A DNA stretch of 23,642 nucleotides, from assembly GCA_012510755.1 (NCBI GenBank), contig JAAZHL010000025.1, positions 1-23,642 of the forward strand. Reading direction: 5' to 3'. Below are positions 16,506 to 23,226 of this stretch, piece by piece. The notes under the pieces were generated by a model. The model did not search any database, was not told where the DNA came from, and saw nothing but the letters and a program-made list of their open reading frames with translations. Position 1 is the first letter of the stretch. Every line of letters starts with the position of its first letter. A program made the position numbers and the translations under genes. This stretch comes from Leucobacter sp. (lineage in GTDB: Bacteria > Actinomycetota > Actinomycetes > Actinomycetales > Microbacteriaceae).

Positions 16506-17340
16506 GAATCGCGCGTAACAGCATCTCCTGAGCACAGGTCGCGAGAATACGTCCATCGGCACTATAGATGCGACTTGTTGTCATGGCTCGTCCATCCCCA
16601 CCGCGTGGGGTCTCTTGCACAAACAACATCCACTCTGACACCCGAGGTGTCTCATGCCACCAGATCGCGTGATCGAGGCTCCAAGTGGCCATATCTTCTG
16701 GCCACCAGCTCAACTCGTGTTCACGCAACACCGGCCATTGAATAATCGAATCACTCAGATATGCGAGCGCTGCACGTTGAACGCTGTCACTTCCCGTAAG
16801 GTCTTCTCGCAGGCGCACCCATCCGGCATTCTGCATAGGCACCGCTGAAGGCCATGCGCCATCACTGATCATGCGCACCTCAAACAGGTCGGTCGCAACG
16901 AGATTGTCCCCCTCGACAGGCTCGAATATGCGTTCGAGATGAGGATCATCAGGTCCAGGAACCCCTGAAGGCAAATCAAGCTGGTGCCGCAACCCGTCGG
17001 TAGGGCGCTGAAACGACAGCATCGCCGAGAAAATCGTGCGATCTAGTTGAACCGCGTCAACGCGACGTGAGGAAAACGAGCCACCGTCCCGCAACGGGAC
17101 GACATGGTATTCAACCTCTGATGAGGAGTCCCCCGGCAGCAAGAAATGAGCATGCATCGAGTGCATCTCTCTTCCTGATTCGACCGTGTGCGCTGCCGCA
17201 AACGCGGCTTGACTGAGCAGTTGGCCCCCATACATGCGAGAACCAGCGCTTCCCAACGACCCTGCACGCAAAAGAGATCTTCGCCCGTTCAGCACCTCAC
17301 CTTGTAGTTCAAGTGCCTCTCTAAGGGTGTCTACGTACAT
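16489..17340 (-). CDS. tesB: Acyl-CoA thioesterase II (TesB-type)
   Basis: This is a double-hotdog acyl-CoA thioesterase that hydrolyses acyl-CoA to free acid and CoA, 283 residues, like E. coli TesB (286). The first hotdog shows GSRMYGGQLLSQA at about 33-45 and MHAHFLLPGD at 62-71; the second shows SLDHAIWWH at 221-229. By-eye alignment to the E. coli triad (Asp204, Thr228, Gln278) points to Asp197, Ser221 and Gln271, so the core looks intact with Ser for Thr. The start ATG has only a weak ribosome site (GAG nine bases ahead). It lies 106 bp after dctM on the same strand, with a hairpin between, so it may be read separately. In a catabolic island it could release CoA from stalled intermediates. 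Confidence 0.93.
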   Translation of the reverse strand: MYVDTLREALELQGEVLNGRRSLLRAGSLGSAGSRMYGGQLLSQAAFAAAHTVESGREMHSMHAHFLLPGDSSSEVEYHVVPLRDGGSFSSRRVDAVQLDRTIFSAMLSFQRPTDGLRHQLDLPSGVPGPDDPHLERIFEPVEGDNLVATDLFEVRMISDGAWPSAVPMQNAGWVRLREDLTGSDSVQRAALAYLSDSIIQWPVLREHELSWWPEDMATWSLDHAIWWHETPRVSEWMLFVQETPRGGDGRAMTTSRIYSADGRILATCAQEMLLRAIRPTSQ

Positions 17341-17387
17341 ATTGATTAACTCACTGACTCTTGACGAAGATATCTAGGGCAACGCAA

Positions 17388-17421
17388 CGACATCCCCCAC
17401 TCGAAGGAATGAGGGATGTCG
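17388..17421 (-). terminator. Hairpin after the TRAP operon
   Basis: A nine-pair stem (CGACATCCC with GGGATGTCG) and a 16-base loop lie 25 bp after the dctM stop and 47 bp before the thioesterase start. It probably ends or attenuates TRAP transcription ahead of tesB. Only a weak, interrupted T-stretch follows on the minus strand. Confidence 0.5.
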
Positions 17422-17446
17422 CTAAGCGGTAAATCGGTCAATTACC

Positions 17447-18856
17447 TCACGTTCCGAGTAGAAGGTTCGGTAGGAAAAGCACGATTGACGGCACCGCGAA
17501 CATCAGCAGCACGAGAAGCAGATCGACAACAAAGAAACCCATCACGCCTTTGAAGACATCTTCAACAGTCACGAGCTCCTTAGCCGCACCGGCCACCACA
17601 TACACGTTCAGCCCAACCGGCGGTGTGATCATGCCCAGCTCAAGCACCTTCACAACCAAGATTCCGAACCACACGCCCGAGAACCCGAAATCAGCAACGA
17701 TCGGATATGCGATCGGCATGAGAATCACCATGCACGACAGGGGGCCCAAGAACATTCCGAGAGGAATGAGTGCCGCTAGGAAGAGCAGCAGCACCAGCCA
17801 CGGCTCAATACCGGCGTCAGCGATCCATTTCGCGAACTCCCTCGGCACCCCTGACATCAGAATGAAGAAACTGAACGTCGCTGATCCGACCACTATGGTG
17901 AAAGCCATACTGGTTGTTGCCCCTGCCCCGAGCAACGCCCGGCGGCAAGCCCGGAGGATCTCTTTCAGGCCCTGCTTGCGCAATTCCTGCACGAGAAATA
18001 CCAGGGCCACGAGCGCAGCAATTGCAGCTGACTCGGACACTGTGAACCAGCCACCATAGATTCCCACCATGATGATGGCGAAGATTACCAAAATGCGGAA
18101 CAGACCACGCCAGGGAAGACCGCGCAGAGGGGTCATAGCAGCGTCAATCACCACGTCACTACCAGCCGAGCCCGCACCGGTCGCCCCACCTGACGAACTG
18201 CTAGAGCCCCCTGCCGTGACGAGGCTCTTCTCGAAGACCTTACTATCGACTTTGGGGCCGATCCGCATCATCACATAGAGGCCCATTGCGATAGCCGAGA
18301 GGATTCCGGGAATGATGCCGGCCATCAGTAGCGCGGCAATCGATTCGCCGACAAGCACCCCATACAGCACCAGAATAATGCTCGGGGGAATCAAAATACC
18401 GAGGGTGCCGCCCGATGCAACAATACCGGCCGCGTGGCTGGGCCGATAGCCAACTTTTACCATTTCAGGAATGGCGAGCTTGCCGATTGTGGTGGCAGTA
18501 GCAATGCTCGAGCCCGATACCGCCGCAAACCCGGCACAAGCACCGATTGTCGCGACACCGAGTGCCCACTTGCGGCGGCCTGATAGCCGCGCTGCTATCT
18601 CGAAGACCTGGGTCGCAACCTTACCCTCCAGCGCAAAGTTGCCTAGCAAAATATACATTGGAACGACAATGAAACCGAAGACAGCGACGTCCTGATAAGG
18701 ACGTGATGCCATGACTCTGGCTGCGTTCTCCCAATTACCAAGCATGACCAGGCCGACGGCGCCAGAAATCGCGAGGGTCCAGGCTACAGGGACTTCTAGG
18801 GCAAGTAGCCCGAGCAGTAAGACAATTACAAGAATGACGGCGAGAATGGGATCCAT
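17447..18856 (-). CDS. dctM: TRAP transporter large permease DctM
   Basis: This is the large membrane subunit of a tripartite ATP-independent (TRAP) carboxylate transporter, which couples uptake to sodium or proton gradients. It has 469 residues and about 12 hydrophobic spans. The family motifs AAVSGSSIATATTIGKLAIPEM at about 111-132 and GTLGILIPPSI at 150-160 are clear, as is the C-terminal PPVGLNVYV. A Ser/Gly-rich stretch at about 216-233 inside a cytoplasmic loop makes it longer than the usual 425-450. AGGAG lies eight bases ahead of the ATG and overlaps the dctQ stop. It works with DctQ and DctP encoded just upstream. Confidence 0.95.
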   Translation of the reverse strand: MDPILAVILVIVLLLGLLALEVPVAWTLAISGAVGLVMLGNWENAARVMASRPYQDVAVFGFIVVPMYILLGNFALEGKVATQVFEIAARLSGRRKWALGVATIGACAGFAAVSGSSIATATTIGKLAIPEMVKVGYRPSHAAGIVASGGTLGILIPPSIILVLYGVLVGESIAALLMAGIIPGILSAIAMGLYVMMRIGPKVDSKVFEKSLVTAGGSSSSSGGATGAGSAGSDVVIDAAMTPLRGLPWRGLFRILVIFAIIMVGIYGGWFTVSESAAIAALVALVFLVQELRKQGLKEILRACRRALLGAGATTSMAFTIVVGSATFSFFILMSGVPREFAKWIADAGIEPWLVLLLFLAALIPLGMFLGPLSCMVILMPIAYPIVADFGFSGVWFGILVVKVLELGMITPPVGLNVYVVAGAAKELVTVEDVFKGVMGFFVVDLLLVLLMFAVPSIVLFLPNLLLGT

Positions 18857-18867
18857 GTGAAGATCTC

Positions 18868-19395
18868 CTAAAACTGAGAGTTATCGACGGCGTCGAGTTG
18901 CTTACCGGCGACTGTGGCCCGGATCGAGTCGACGAGCTTGACGAGCAGGACTATGGCCGTAAATAGGAAACCAAGCAAGATCACTGTGCGTGCTGGCCAC
19001 ACAGGAAAGTGCGCCAGTCCCATACGAGTCTCGTTGTTCTCAATTGATTGCATGAGTGTGCCTGCGTTGTAGTAGGTAAATGCAGCCACCGCCACAAACG
19101 CTAGCAGGAGCCCAACCGAACGAGTCGCGCCCCCTTTCCTAGCGCCAAGACGCGATGTCACGAGAGTCATTCTTACGTGGGTGTCTGTCTTTTCGGCGTA
19201 GGCCATAGCGAGGAATACAGCTGCAACCATTAGAAATTCCGAGAACTCGATAATTGCCCAAAACTCGCCCCACCCAAGCTTTCGACTTATCACATTTCCC
19301 GTGACATAGAGGGCCATAATCGCGATGGCCAGGGCTGCTCCGACGCCCATAGACTCCACGACGGAGTCGATAGCGGAGCGCAGTACTTTCAACAT
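18868..19395 (-). CDS. dctQ: TRAP transporter small permease DctQ
   Basis: This is the small four-helix membrane subunit of the TRAP transporter, 175 residues. It shows WGEFWAIIEFSEFLMVAAVFLAMAYA with the following KTDTHVRM, matching the conserved acidic/His region between helices 2 and 3 of DctQ proteins. Its ribosome site is modest (AGGA close to the ATG). It starts 170 bp after dctP, a gap that holds a strong hairpin, and ends 11 bp before dctM. Confidence 0.92.
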   Translation of the reverse strand: MLKVLRSAIDSVVESMGVGAALAIAIMALYVTGNVISRKLGWGEFWAIIEFSEFLMVAAVFLAMAYAEKTDTHVRMTLVTSRLGARKGGATRSVGLLLAFVAVAAFTYYNAGTLMQSIENNETRMGLAHFPVWPARTVILLGFLFTAIVLLVKLVDSIRATVAGKQLDAVDNSQF

Positions 19396-19519
19396 ATTCC
19401 TATGATCTCTTTCCGCACTTTGTCACACAGCGTTTCAACTGCAGCACGTAGCATCCAAGTGATTTTCGAGCCTGGTCTACAGCGAAACTCAAGAGGCAAT
19501 GGTGAGTGCTGAGAGCAGT

Positions 19520-19549
19520 CGGGGGTAGAAACATATCGTTCTACCCCCG
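19520..19549 (-). terminator. Strong hairpin between dctP and dctQ (attenuator or mRNA 3'-end)
   Basis: An 11-pair perfect stem (CGGGGGTAGAA with TTCTACCCCCG) and an eight-base loop lie 16 bases after the dctP stop. No T-run follows. In transporter operons such a hairpin after the binding-protein gene often limits read-through or shields the upstream mRNA, raising receptor amounts over permease; that role is inferred here. The rest of the 170-bp gap holds nothing else I can support. Confidence 0.6.
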
Positions 19550-19565
19550 CCTCTATCAGGACTGC

Positions 19566-20708
19566 TTAGAGCACGCTGCCGCAGGCTGCAGCAGTTGACA
19601 CGAAACCATCGCTGAGCTTAGCTTCCCAATCATCGACCTTGCCGCGATACCGATCAACGAGTTCCTGTGGGTCATCGACCTTATTGCCTGCCACATTGTC
19701 AATCCAGTCCTTGGTCGTGATCTCTAGGCCTGTCGCCATGAAATCCTCACGGCCATCTTCAAGCACGCCGACGTACTCAAGGTGGCTCTTTGCGTCTACG
19801 CAGAGATCTTGAATTGTCGGGACCATGTAGGTGTCCCAGGCTTCTACTGCGAAGTCATCAGCGACCTCGAGAAATGTCTGCTGAAGGTCCTCGGGAAGGG
19901 AGGCCCATTTGTCAGCATTGATTGCAAACATCGAGGTGAGAGCAGGACCAAGACCAATGTCATAGATATGGGAGGTGACTTCTTCGAATCCTTGGGTGAG
20001 CGCGTAATCGATGGGGATCGACCAGCCGTCGAGCACTCCACGCTGCATTGATTCATAAATTTCAGGTGCGGCAAGAGCTGAAGGATCTGCACCAACACTC
20101 GCTAGCGACGCGGCAGAAGCACCGATTGCGCGAACCCGCAGCCCGCTCATATCGTCAAACGACTCAAGGGCTCCGTTGACACCGAGAGTGTAGTCACCAA
20201 CCGAAATCGGAAAGAGTGGAACTAGGTTTTGGCTCTCCCACTCGGCTTTCACAGCATCGTCTGATCCCCAAAGATCCATGAGCGCTAGGCCTGCGGCATC
20301 AGGAATGTCAAGGAATCCGAGGCTTCCAACTGTCGACATTGGAAACTCACCAGGGTGGTACGTGGGCAACACCTGAGTAATATCGATGCGTCCGTCCGCT
20401 GCACACATGGCTTGCTCGTTGGGCGGGCATAATTCAGCGTCGTGGTAGTAGGTCACGTCGATGTTGTAGTCCGTCGCTGCGCTCACGGCCTCCATATAAG
20501 CTTCCATCTCTTGAGCCTGCACGCCACCAGAACCTGCGTGGTGGGCCAAGGTGAACTTAAAAGTTTCCCCGGAGCCACCAGAATCTTCACCGCCACCGTT
20601 CGTGGCGCTACCACCAGAACATGCGGCCGTAGCCAGCAAAGCACCGCCAGCGAGTAGTGCGAGCGGAGCTCGACCTAAATTCTTCTTCTCGAACGAAAAC
20701 CACGACAT
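19566..20708 (-). CDS. dctP: TRAP transporter solute-binding lipoprotein DctP
   Basis: This is the extracellular receptor of the TRAP transporter, 380 residues. The signal peptide runs through LLAGGALLATAAC with the likely lipid-modified Cys at residue 30 (lipobox TAAC, slightly unusual at -3), followed by a Gly/Ser-rich linker. The mature protein has the DctP-fold pattern GLRVRAIG, with the Arg that usually salt-bridges the substrate carboxylate, then ESMQRGVLDGWSIP. Cysteines near residues 94 and 99 (CPPNEQAMC) may form a disulphide. AAAGG precedes the ATG by about ten bases. A TGAC-N6-GTCA site lies 68 bp upstream. The ligand is probably an organic acid; its identity cannot be read. Confidence 0.93.
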   Translation of the reverse strand: MSWFSFEKKNLGRAPLALLAGGALLATAACSGGSATNGGGEDSGGSGETFKFTLAHHAGSGGVQAQEMEAYMEAVSAATDYNIDVTYYHDAELCPPNEQAMCAADGRIDITQVLPTYHPGEFPMSTVGSLGFLDIPDAAGLALMDLWGSDDAVKAEWESQNLVPLFPISVGDYTLGVNGALESFDDMSGLRVRAIGASAASLASVGADPSALAAPEIYESMQRGVLDGWSIPIDYALTQGFEEVTSHIYDIGLGPALTSMFAINADKWASLPEDLQQTFLEVADDFAVEAWDTYMVPTIQDLCVDAKSHLEYVGVLEDGREDFMATGLEITTKDWIDNVAGNKVDDPQELVDRYRGKVDDWEAKLSDGFVSTAAACGSVL

Positions 20709-20775
20709 TGTAGCTACACCTTTCGGTTAGTCTGCATCATCATCGAATGCATTAGGTTCAATCTTGGAACCAATG

Positions 20776-20789
20776 TGACTTTCTTGTCA
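20776..20789. promoter_or_regulatory. Operator-like palindrome TGAC-N6-GTCA, site 3 (dctP)
   Basis: TGAC-TTTCTT-GTCA lies 68 bp ahead of the dctP start and overlaps a TTGACA -35 candidate on the minus strand. It shares the exact core and spacing of the three other sites. Confidence 0.55.
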
Positions 20790-20924
20790 ACCCAAATAGA
20801 TCAAATTGTGACATGGCATAGAAAATTGCATCTCGCTCTGTACATCGTTCCCCCTTTCTTCTGCCCCAATAAGCCAGAACTAAACTTCCAGCCGCTTAAC
20901 CTAGGCCTGGTGGCCTCAAAAACA

Positions 20925-20946
20925 AACTTGACTTGTCCGTCAAGTT
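20925..20946. promoter_or_regulatory. Operator-like palindrome AACTTGAC-N6-GTCAAGTT, site 4 (SDR operon)
   Basis: This is the most perfect of the four sites: eight-base arms around a TTGTCC centre, with the TGAC-N6-GTCA core at 20929-20942. It overlaps a TTGACT -35 candidate for the SDR operon, 140 bp ahead of its start codon. Confidence 0.6.
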
Positions 20947-21085
20947 CACGTAGCTTTCCCATTACCGAGTACTACATCGTCGTAGGCCCGATTTTGAGGA
21001 GCTACGAGGATCCACTTTGCAGCACCGCCCGTGCCGCACTTTCGTCCAGCTACAGGCAATCAACCGAGCAAGTTAGGGCAACTCC

Positions 21086-21868
21086 ATGCCAGATCCCACA
21101 CCTGCCTATCCTGCACAGAACAGGCCTCTCGAAGGGCGGGTCATCATCGTCACAGGCGCTAGCGGCGGCTTGGGCGCCCAATTCGCACATGCAATCAGCC
21201 AAGCTGGGGGGCATGTGATTGGCGCTGCACGACGGCGTGAGAACTTGTTGAAGCTCGCAGATTCAATCGAGGGGTTCACCCCTGTGCAGTGCGATGTTAC
21301 TGAAGCTTCTGACCAAGACCAGCTAGTGGCTCAAACACTTGAGAAGTTTGGACGTATCGATGGTCTGGTCAATAACGCCGGCGTCGTGAAACTCGCTACC
21401 GCGTTGAAAGAGCCAGTGAGCGAATTTCGTCGAGTCGTCGAGACCAACCTTGTAGCCCCATTCGCCCTGGCACAGGCTGTCGCCAAGACTATGCGAGAAC
21501 AAGAAGTTGCAGGCTCAATCGTCAACATCACCTCAATTGCGGCCACACGCTCGACAAGCTTTCAAGCAATGGCCTCGTATGCCGCCTCAAAGGCTGGCCT
21601 CGTGGGCCTCACCCGCGAGCTCGCTCAACAGTGGGCACGATACAGCATTCGCGTGAACTCAATTGCTCCTGGCCCATTTGTGAGTGATATGGGGGACGAA
21701 TATAAAAGTGGCCCCATTGCCGATCTCATGAATCAAAGAATTCCGCTTGGCAGGGTGGGTCAAACAGGCGAGCTCGACGGCGCCCTGTTATATCTACTCG
21801 GCGATGCAAGTACTTATGTCACGGGTCACAACCTGGTCGTTGATGGCGGGATGACGACCACAGGATAG
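21086..21868 (+). CDS. Short-chain dehydrogenase/reductase (classical SDR)
   Basis: This is an NAD(P)-dependent SDR with a Rossmann fold, 260 residues. The cofactor motif TGASGGLG is at 23-30, NNAG at 96-99, and the catalytic residues Asn121, Ser150, Tyr165 and Lys169 (YAASK) are all present. The C-terminal segment YVTGHNLVVDGGMTTTG is typical of the FabG-like group. AARRRENL after strand 2 places Arg residues where NADPH phosphate usually binds, suggesting NADPH. AGGG precedes the ATG at good spacing. It opens a three-gene operon with the TIGR03084 and RidA genes. The substrate, presumably a hydroxy- or keto-acyl intermediate, is unknown. Confidence 0.93.
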   Translation: MPDPTPAYPAQNRPLEGRVIIVTGASGGLGAQFAHAISQAGGHVIGAARRRENLLKLADSIEGFTPVQCDVTEASDQDQLVAQTLEKFGRIDGLVNNAGVVKLATALKEPVSEFRRVVETNLVAPFALAQAVAKTMREQEVAGSIVNITSIAATRSTSFQAMASYAASKAGLVGLTRELAQQWARYSIRVNSIAPGPFVSDMGDEYKSGPIADLMNQRIPLGRVGQTGELDGALLYLLGDASTYVTGHNLVVDGGMTTTG

Positions 21869-21916
21869 GCCGAGGGCCATGCTCGTCGCTTGGCCAGATT
21901 GGAAGGTTGAACCGGA

Positions 21917-22708
21917 ATGAAGGATGTCCGTCCGATACTCAGAGATCTCGCTGATGAGCAGCAAGACTTATTAAGCCTGATCGCGCCTCTCGATGACGCT
22001 CAGTGGCAATTACAGACCCCAGCCCCCGGTTGGACCATTGCTCATCAGATCGCACACCTCGCCTATTTTGATGAAGCAGCAGCTATATCAATTATGGATC
22101 CGCAAGCATTCGCAAGAATACGAGCTGAGGCGGATGAAGATCCGTTCGGATTCGGCGAAGCTGTCCTCGTACCGCTCATCGCTTTAGGCGCTACGGAGCT
22201 CATGACACGTTGGAAATCTTGTGCCCAGGCGTTTCAGTCTGCTGCGTCCGCGGCAGACCCAAGCAAGAGGGTCGACTGGTTCGGGCCATCAATGAGCCTG
22301 GCCTCAAAGATCACCGCTCGTCTGATGGAAACGTGGGCTCACGGACAAGATGTTGCTGACGCTCTCGGCGTTCGCCGCGAACCAACCGCCCGCTTGCGAC
22401 ACATCGCGTTAATAGCCTACAAGGCTCGTCCGTACTCGTATCTGGTAAGAGATTTGCCTGTACCAGAACAAGAAATCTTCGTTGAGCTCACTTCACCGAC
22501 TGGTGAGTCCTGGCGCTTTGGCTCCCCAACTGCAACGGAGCGGATCACCGGAAGTGCAGAAGATTTTTGCCTCGTGCTTACACGCCGCCGACACGTCGCA
22601 GACAGCAAGCTTGTCGCGACTGGCGAAGCCGCAACTGAATGGCTTTCGATCGGGCAGGCATTCGCCGGCGACCCTGGTGCCGGGCGCAGCCCCGGCCAAT
22701 TCCCTTAA
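21917..22708 (+). CDS. TIGR03084-family protein (mycothiol-isomerase-like DinB fold)
   Basis: This is a 263-residue member of the actinobacterial TIGR03084 group, which carries an N-terminal DinB/maleylpyruvate-isomerase-like four-helix domain. Candidate metal ligands are His47 (QIAHLAYFDEAA) and Glu138/His142 (METWAHGQD), with His43 also near. The spacing resembles the mycothiol-dependent maleylpyruvate isomerase metal site, where one His comes from the first helix and Glu-x3-His from a later one. The C-terminal part (WRFGSPTATERITGSAEDFCLVLTRRRH) resembles the SCP2-like second domain. The specific reaction is not established for this family; a thiol-dependent isomerase or transferase is plausible. 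It starts 48 bp after the SDR and is followed 36 bp later by RidA. Confidence 0.85.
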   Translation: MKDVRPILRDLADEQQDLLSLIAPLDDAQWQLQTPAPGWTIAHQIAHLAYFDEAAAISIMDPQAFARIRAEADEDPFGFGEAVLVPLIALGATELMTRWKSCAQAFQSAASAADPSKRVDWFGPSMSLASKITARLMETWAHGQDVADALGVRREPTARLRHIALIAYKARPYSYLVRDLPVPEQEIFVELTSPTGESWRFGSPTATERITGSAEDFCLVLTRRRHVADSKLVATGEAATEWLSIGQAFAGDPGAGRSPGQFP

Positions 22709-22744
22709 ACACTTTCAGATATCAAACATGAAGGAGAAATGGCT

Positions 22745-23152
22745 ATGTCGCTCACACACGTAAACTCAGAGAAGCTAGTCAAGCCTTTTGGCTATTCACA
22801 CGCAGTCGTGGCCGATCCAGGGCAATTAGTTTTTATTGCAGGACAGGTTGCGTCTGATATCTCAGGACGAGTCGATGCTGAAATGGGATATGCAGAGCAG
22901 GCAGCCACGGCTCTTCAGAACTTCATCCACGCACTAGAAGCAACCGGCGCCGCTCTCGAAGACCTCGCACAGATGACCATCTATGTAGTGGGACTAAACG
23001 CTGAAACCGGCGATGAGATGTTCAAGGGCATCGCGGCAACCTCTAAGGCAGCTGGTATGAAACCTTCAGCTTCAGTCATCACGGGCGTTTCAAGCTTGAT
23101 GGACCCTGCTGCGCTCATAGAAATCAGTGGTATCGCCGTCACCAGCAGCTAA
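22745..23152 (+). CDS. RidA-family protein lacking the catalytic Arg
   Basis: This is a 135-residue protein of the RidA (YjgF/YER057c) trimeric fold. QLVFIAGQVASD and the closing DPAALIEISGIAV are the family signatures. E. coli RidA uses Arg105 (PARS) for enamine/imine deamination; here the segment reads KPSAS and no Arg occurs in residues 102-130, so classical deaminase activity is unlikely. I start at ATG 22745, which has AAGGAG eight bases ahead; ATG 22739 is only two bases from it. It closes the SDR operon and converges on the second ligase gene. RidA relatives without this Arg occur in catabolic clusters, but their reactions are mostly unknown. Confidence 0.9.
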   Translation: MSLTHVNSEKLVKPFGYSHAVVADPGQLVFIAGQVASDISGRVDAEMGYAEQAATALQNFIHALEATGAALEDLAQMTIYVVGLNAETGDEMFKGIAATSKAAGMKPSASVITGVSSLMDPAALIEISGIAVTSS

Positions 23153-23182
23153 CTAAGGGCTTCACCCCGGGCGAGAGATGTA

Positions 23183-23226
23183 TGTGGTTGCCTGACGGCC
23201 AAGCCTTTGGCATTCAGGCAACCACA
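23183..23226. terminator. Large hairpin between the convergent RidA and ligase genes
   Basis: A 13-pair stem (TGTGGTTGCCTGA with TCAGGCAACCACA) closes over an inner GCCAA/TTGGC helix. It starts 30 bp after the RidA stop and contains the ligase stop codon and last codons on the minus strand. It probably terminates both converging transcripts; T-runs are weak. Confidence 0.65.

Larger units (their letters stand above)
20709..21085. promoter_or_regulatory. 377-bp divergent regulatory region between dctP and the SDR operon
   Basis: No gene is supported here. It holds two TGAC-N6-GTCA palindromes, one near each promoter. A candidate -35 for dctP is TTGACA on the minus strand (20790-20785); its -10 is unclear. 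A candidate promoter for the SDR operon is TTGACT (20928-20933), 17 bp, TAGCTT (20951-20956), which would give a leader of more than 100 bases before the SDR start. Both -35 elements overlap their palindrome. Confidence 0.45.

Noticed and set aside
14613..20809. The word GATCAAATTGT at 14613-14623 and again at 20799-20809 in two regulatory regions
   Set aside because: An 11-base direct match in AT-richer DNA, at different distances from the palindromes and promoters; too weak to call a site.
20775..21218. A 147-codon open frame on the plus strand across the dctP-SDR regulatory region
   Set aside because: It overlaps the SDR gene in another frame, contains both palindromes, has no recognisable domain and no ribosome site of note.
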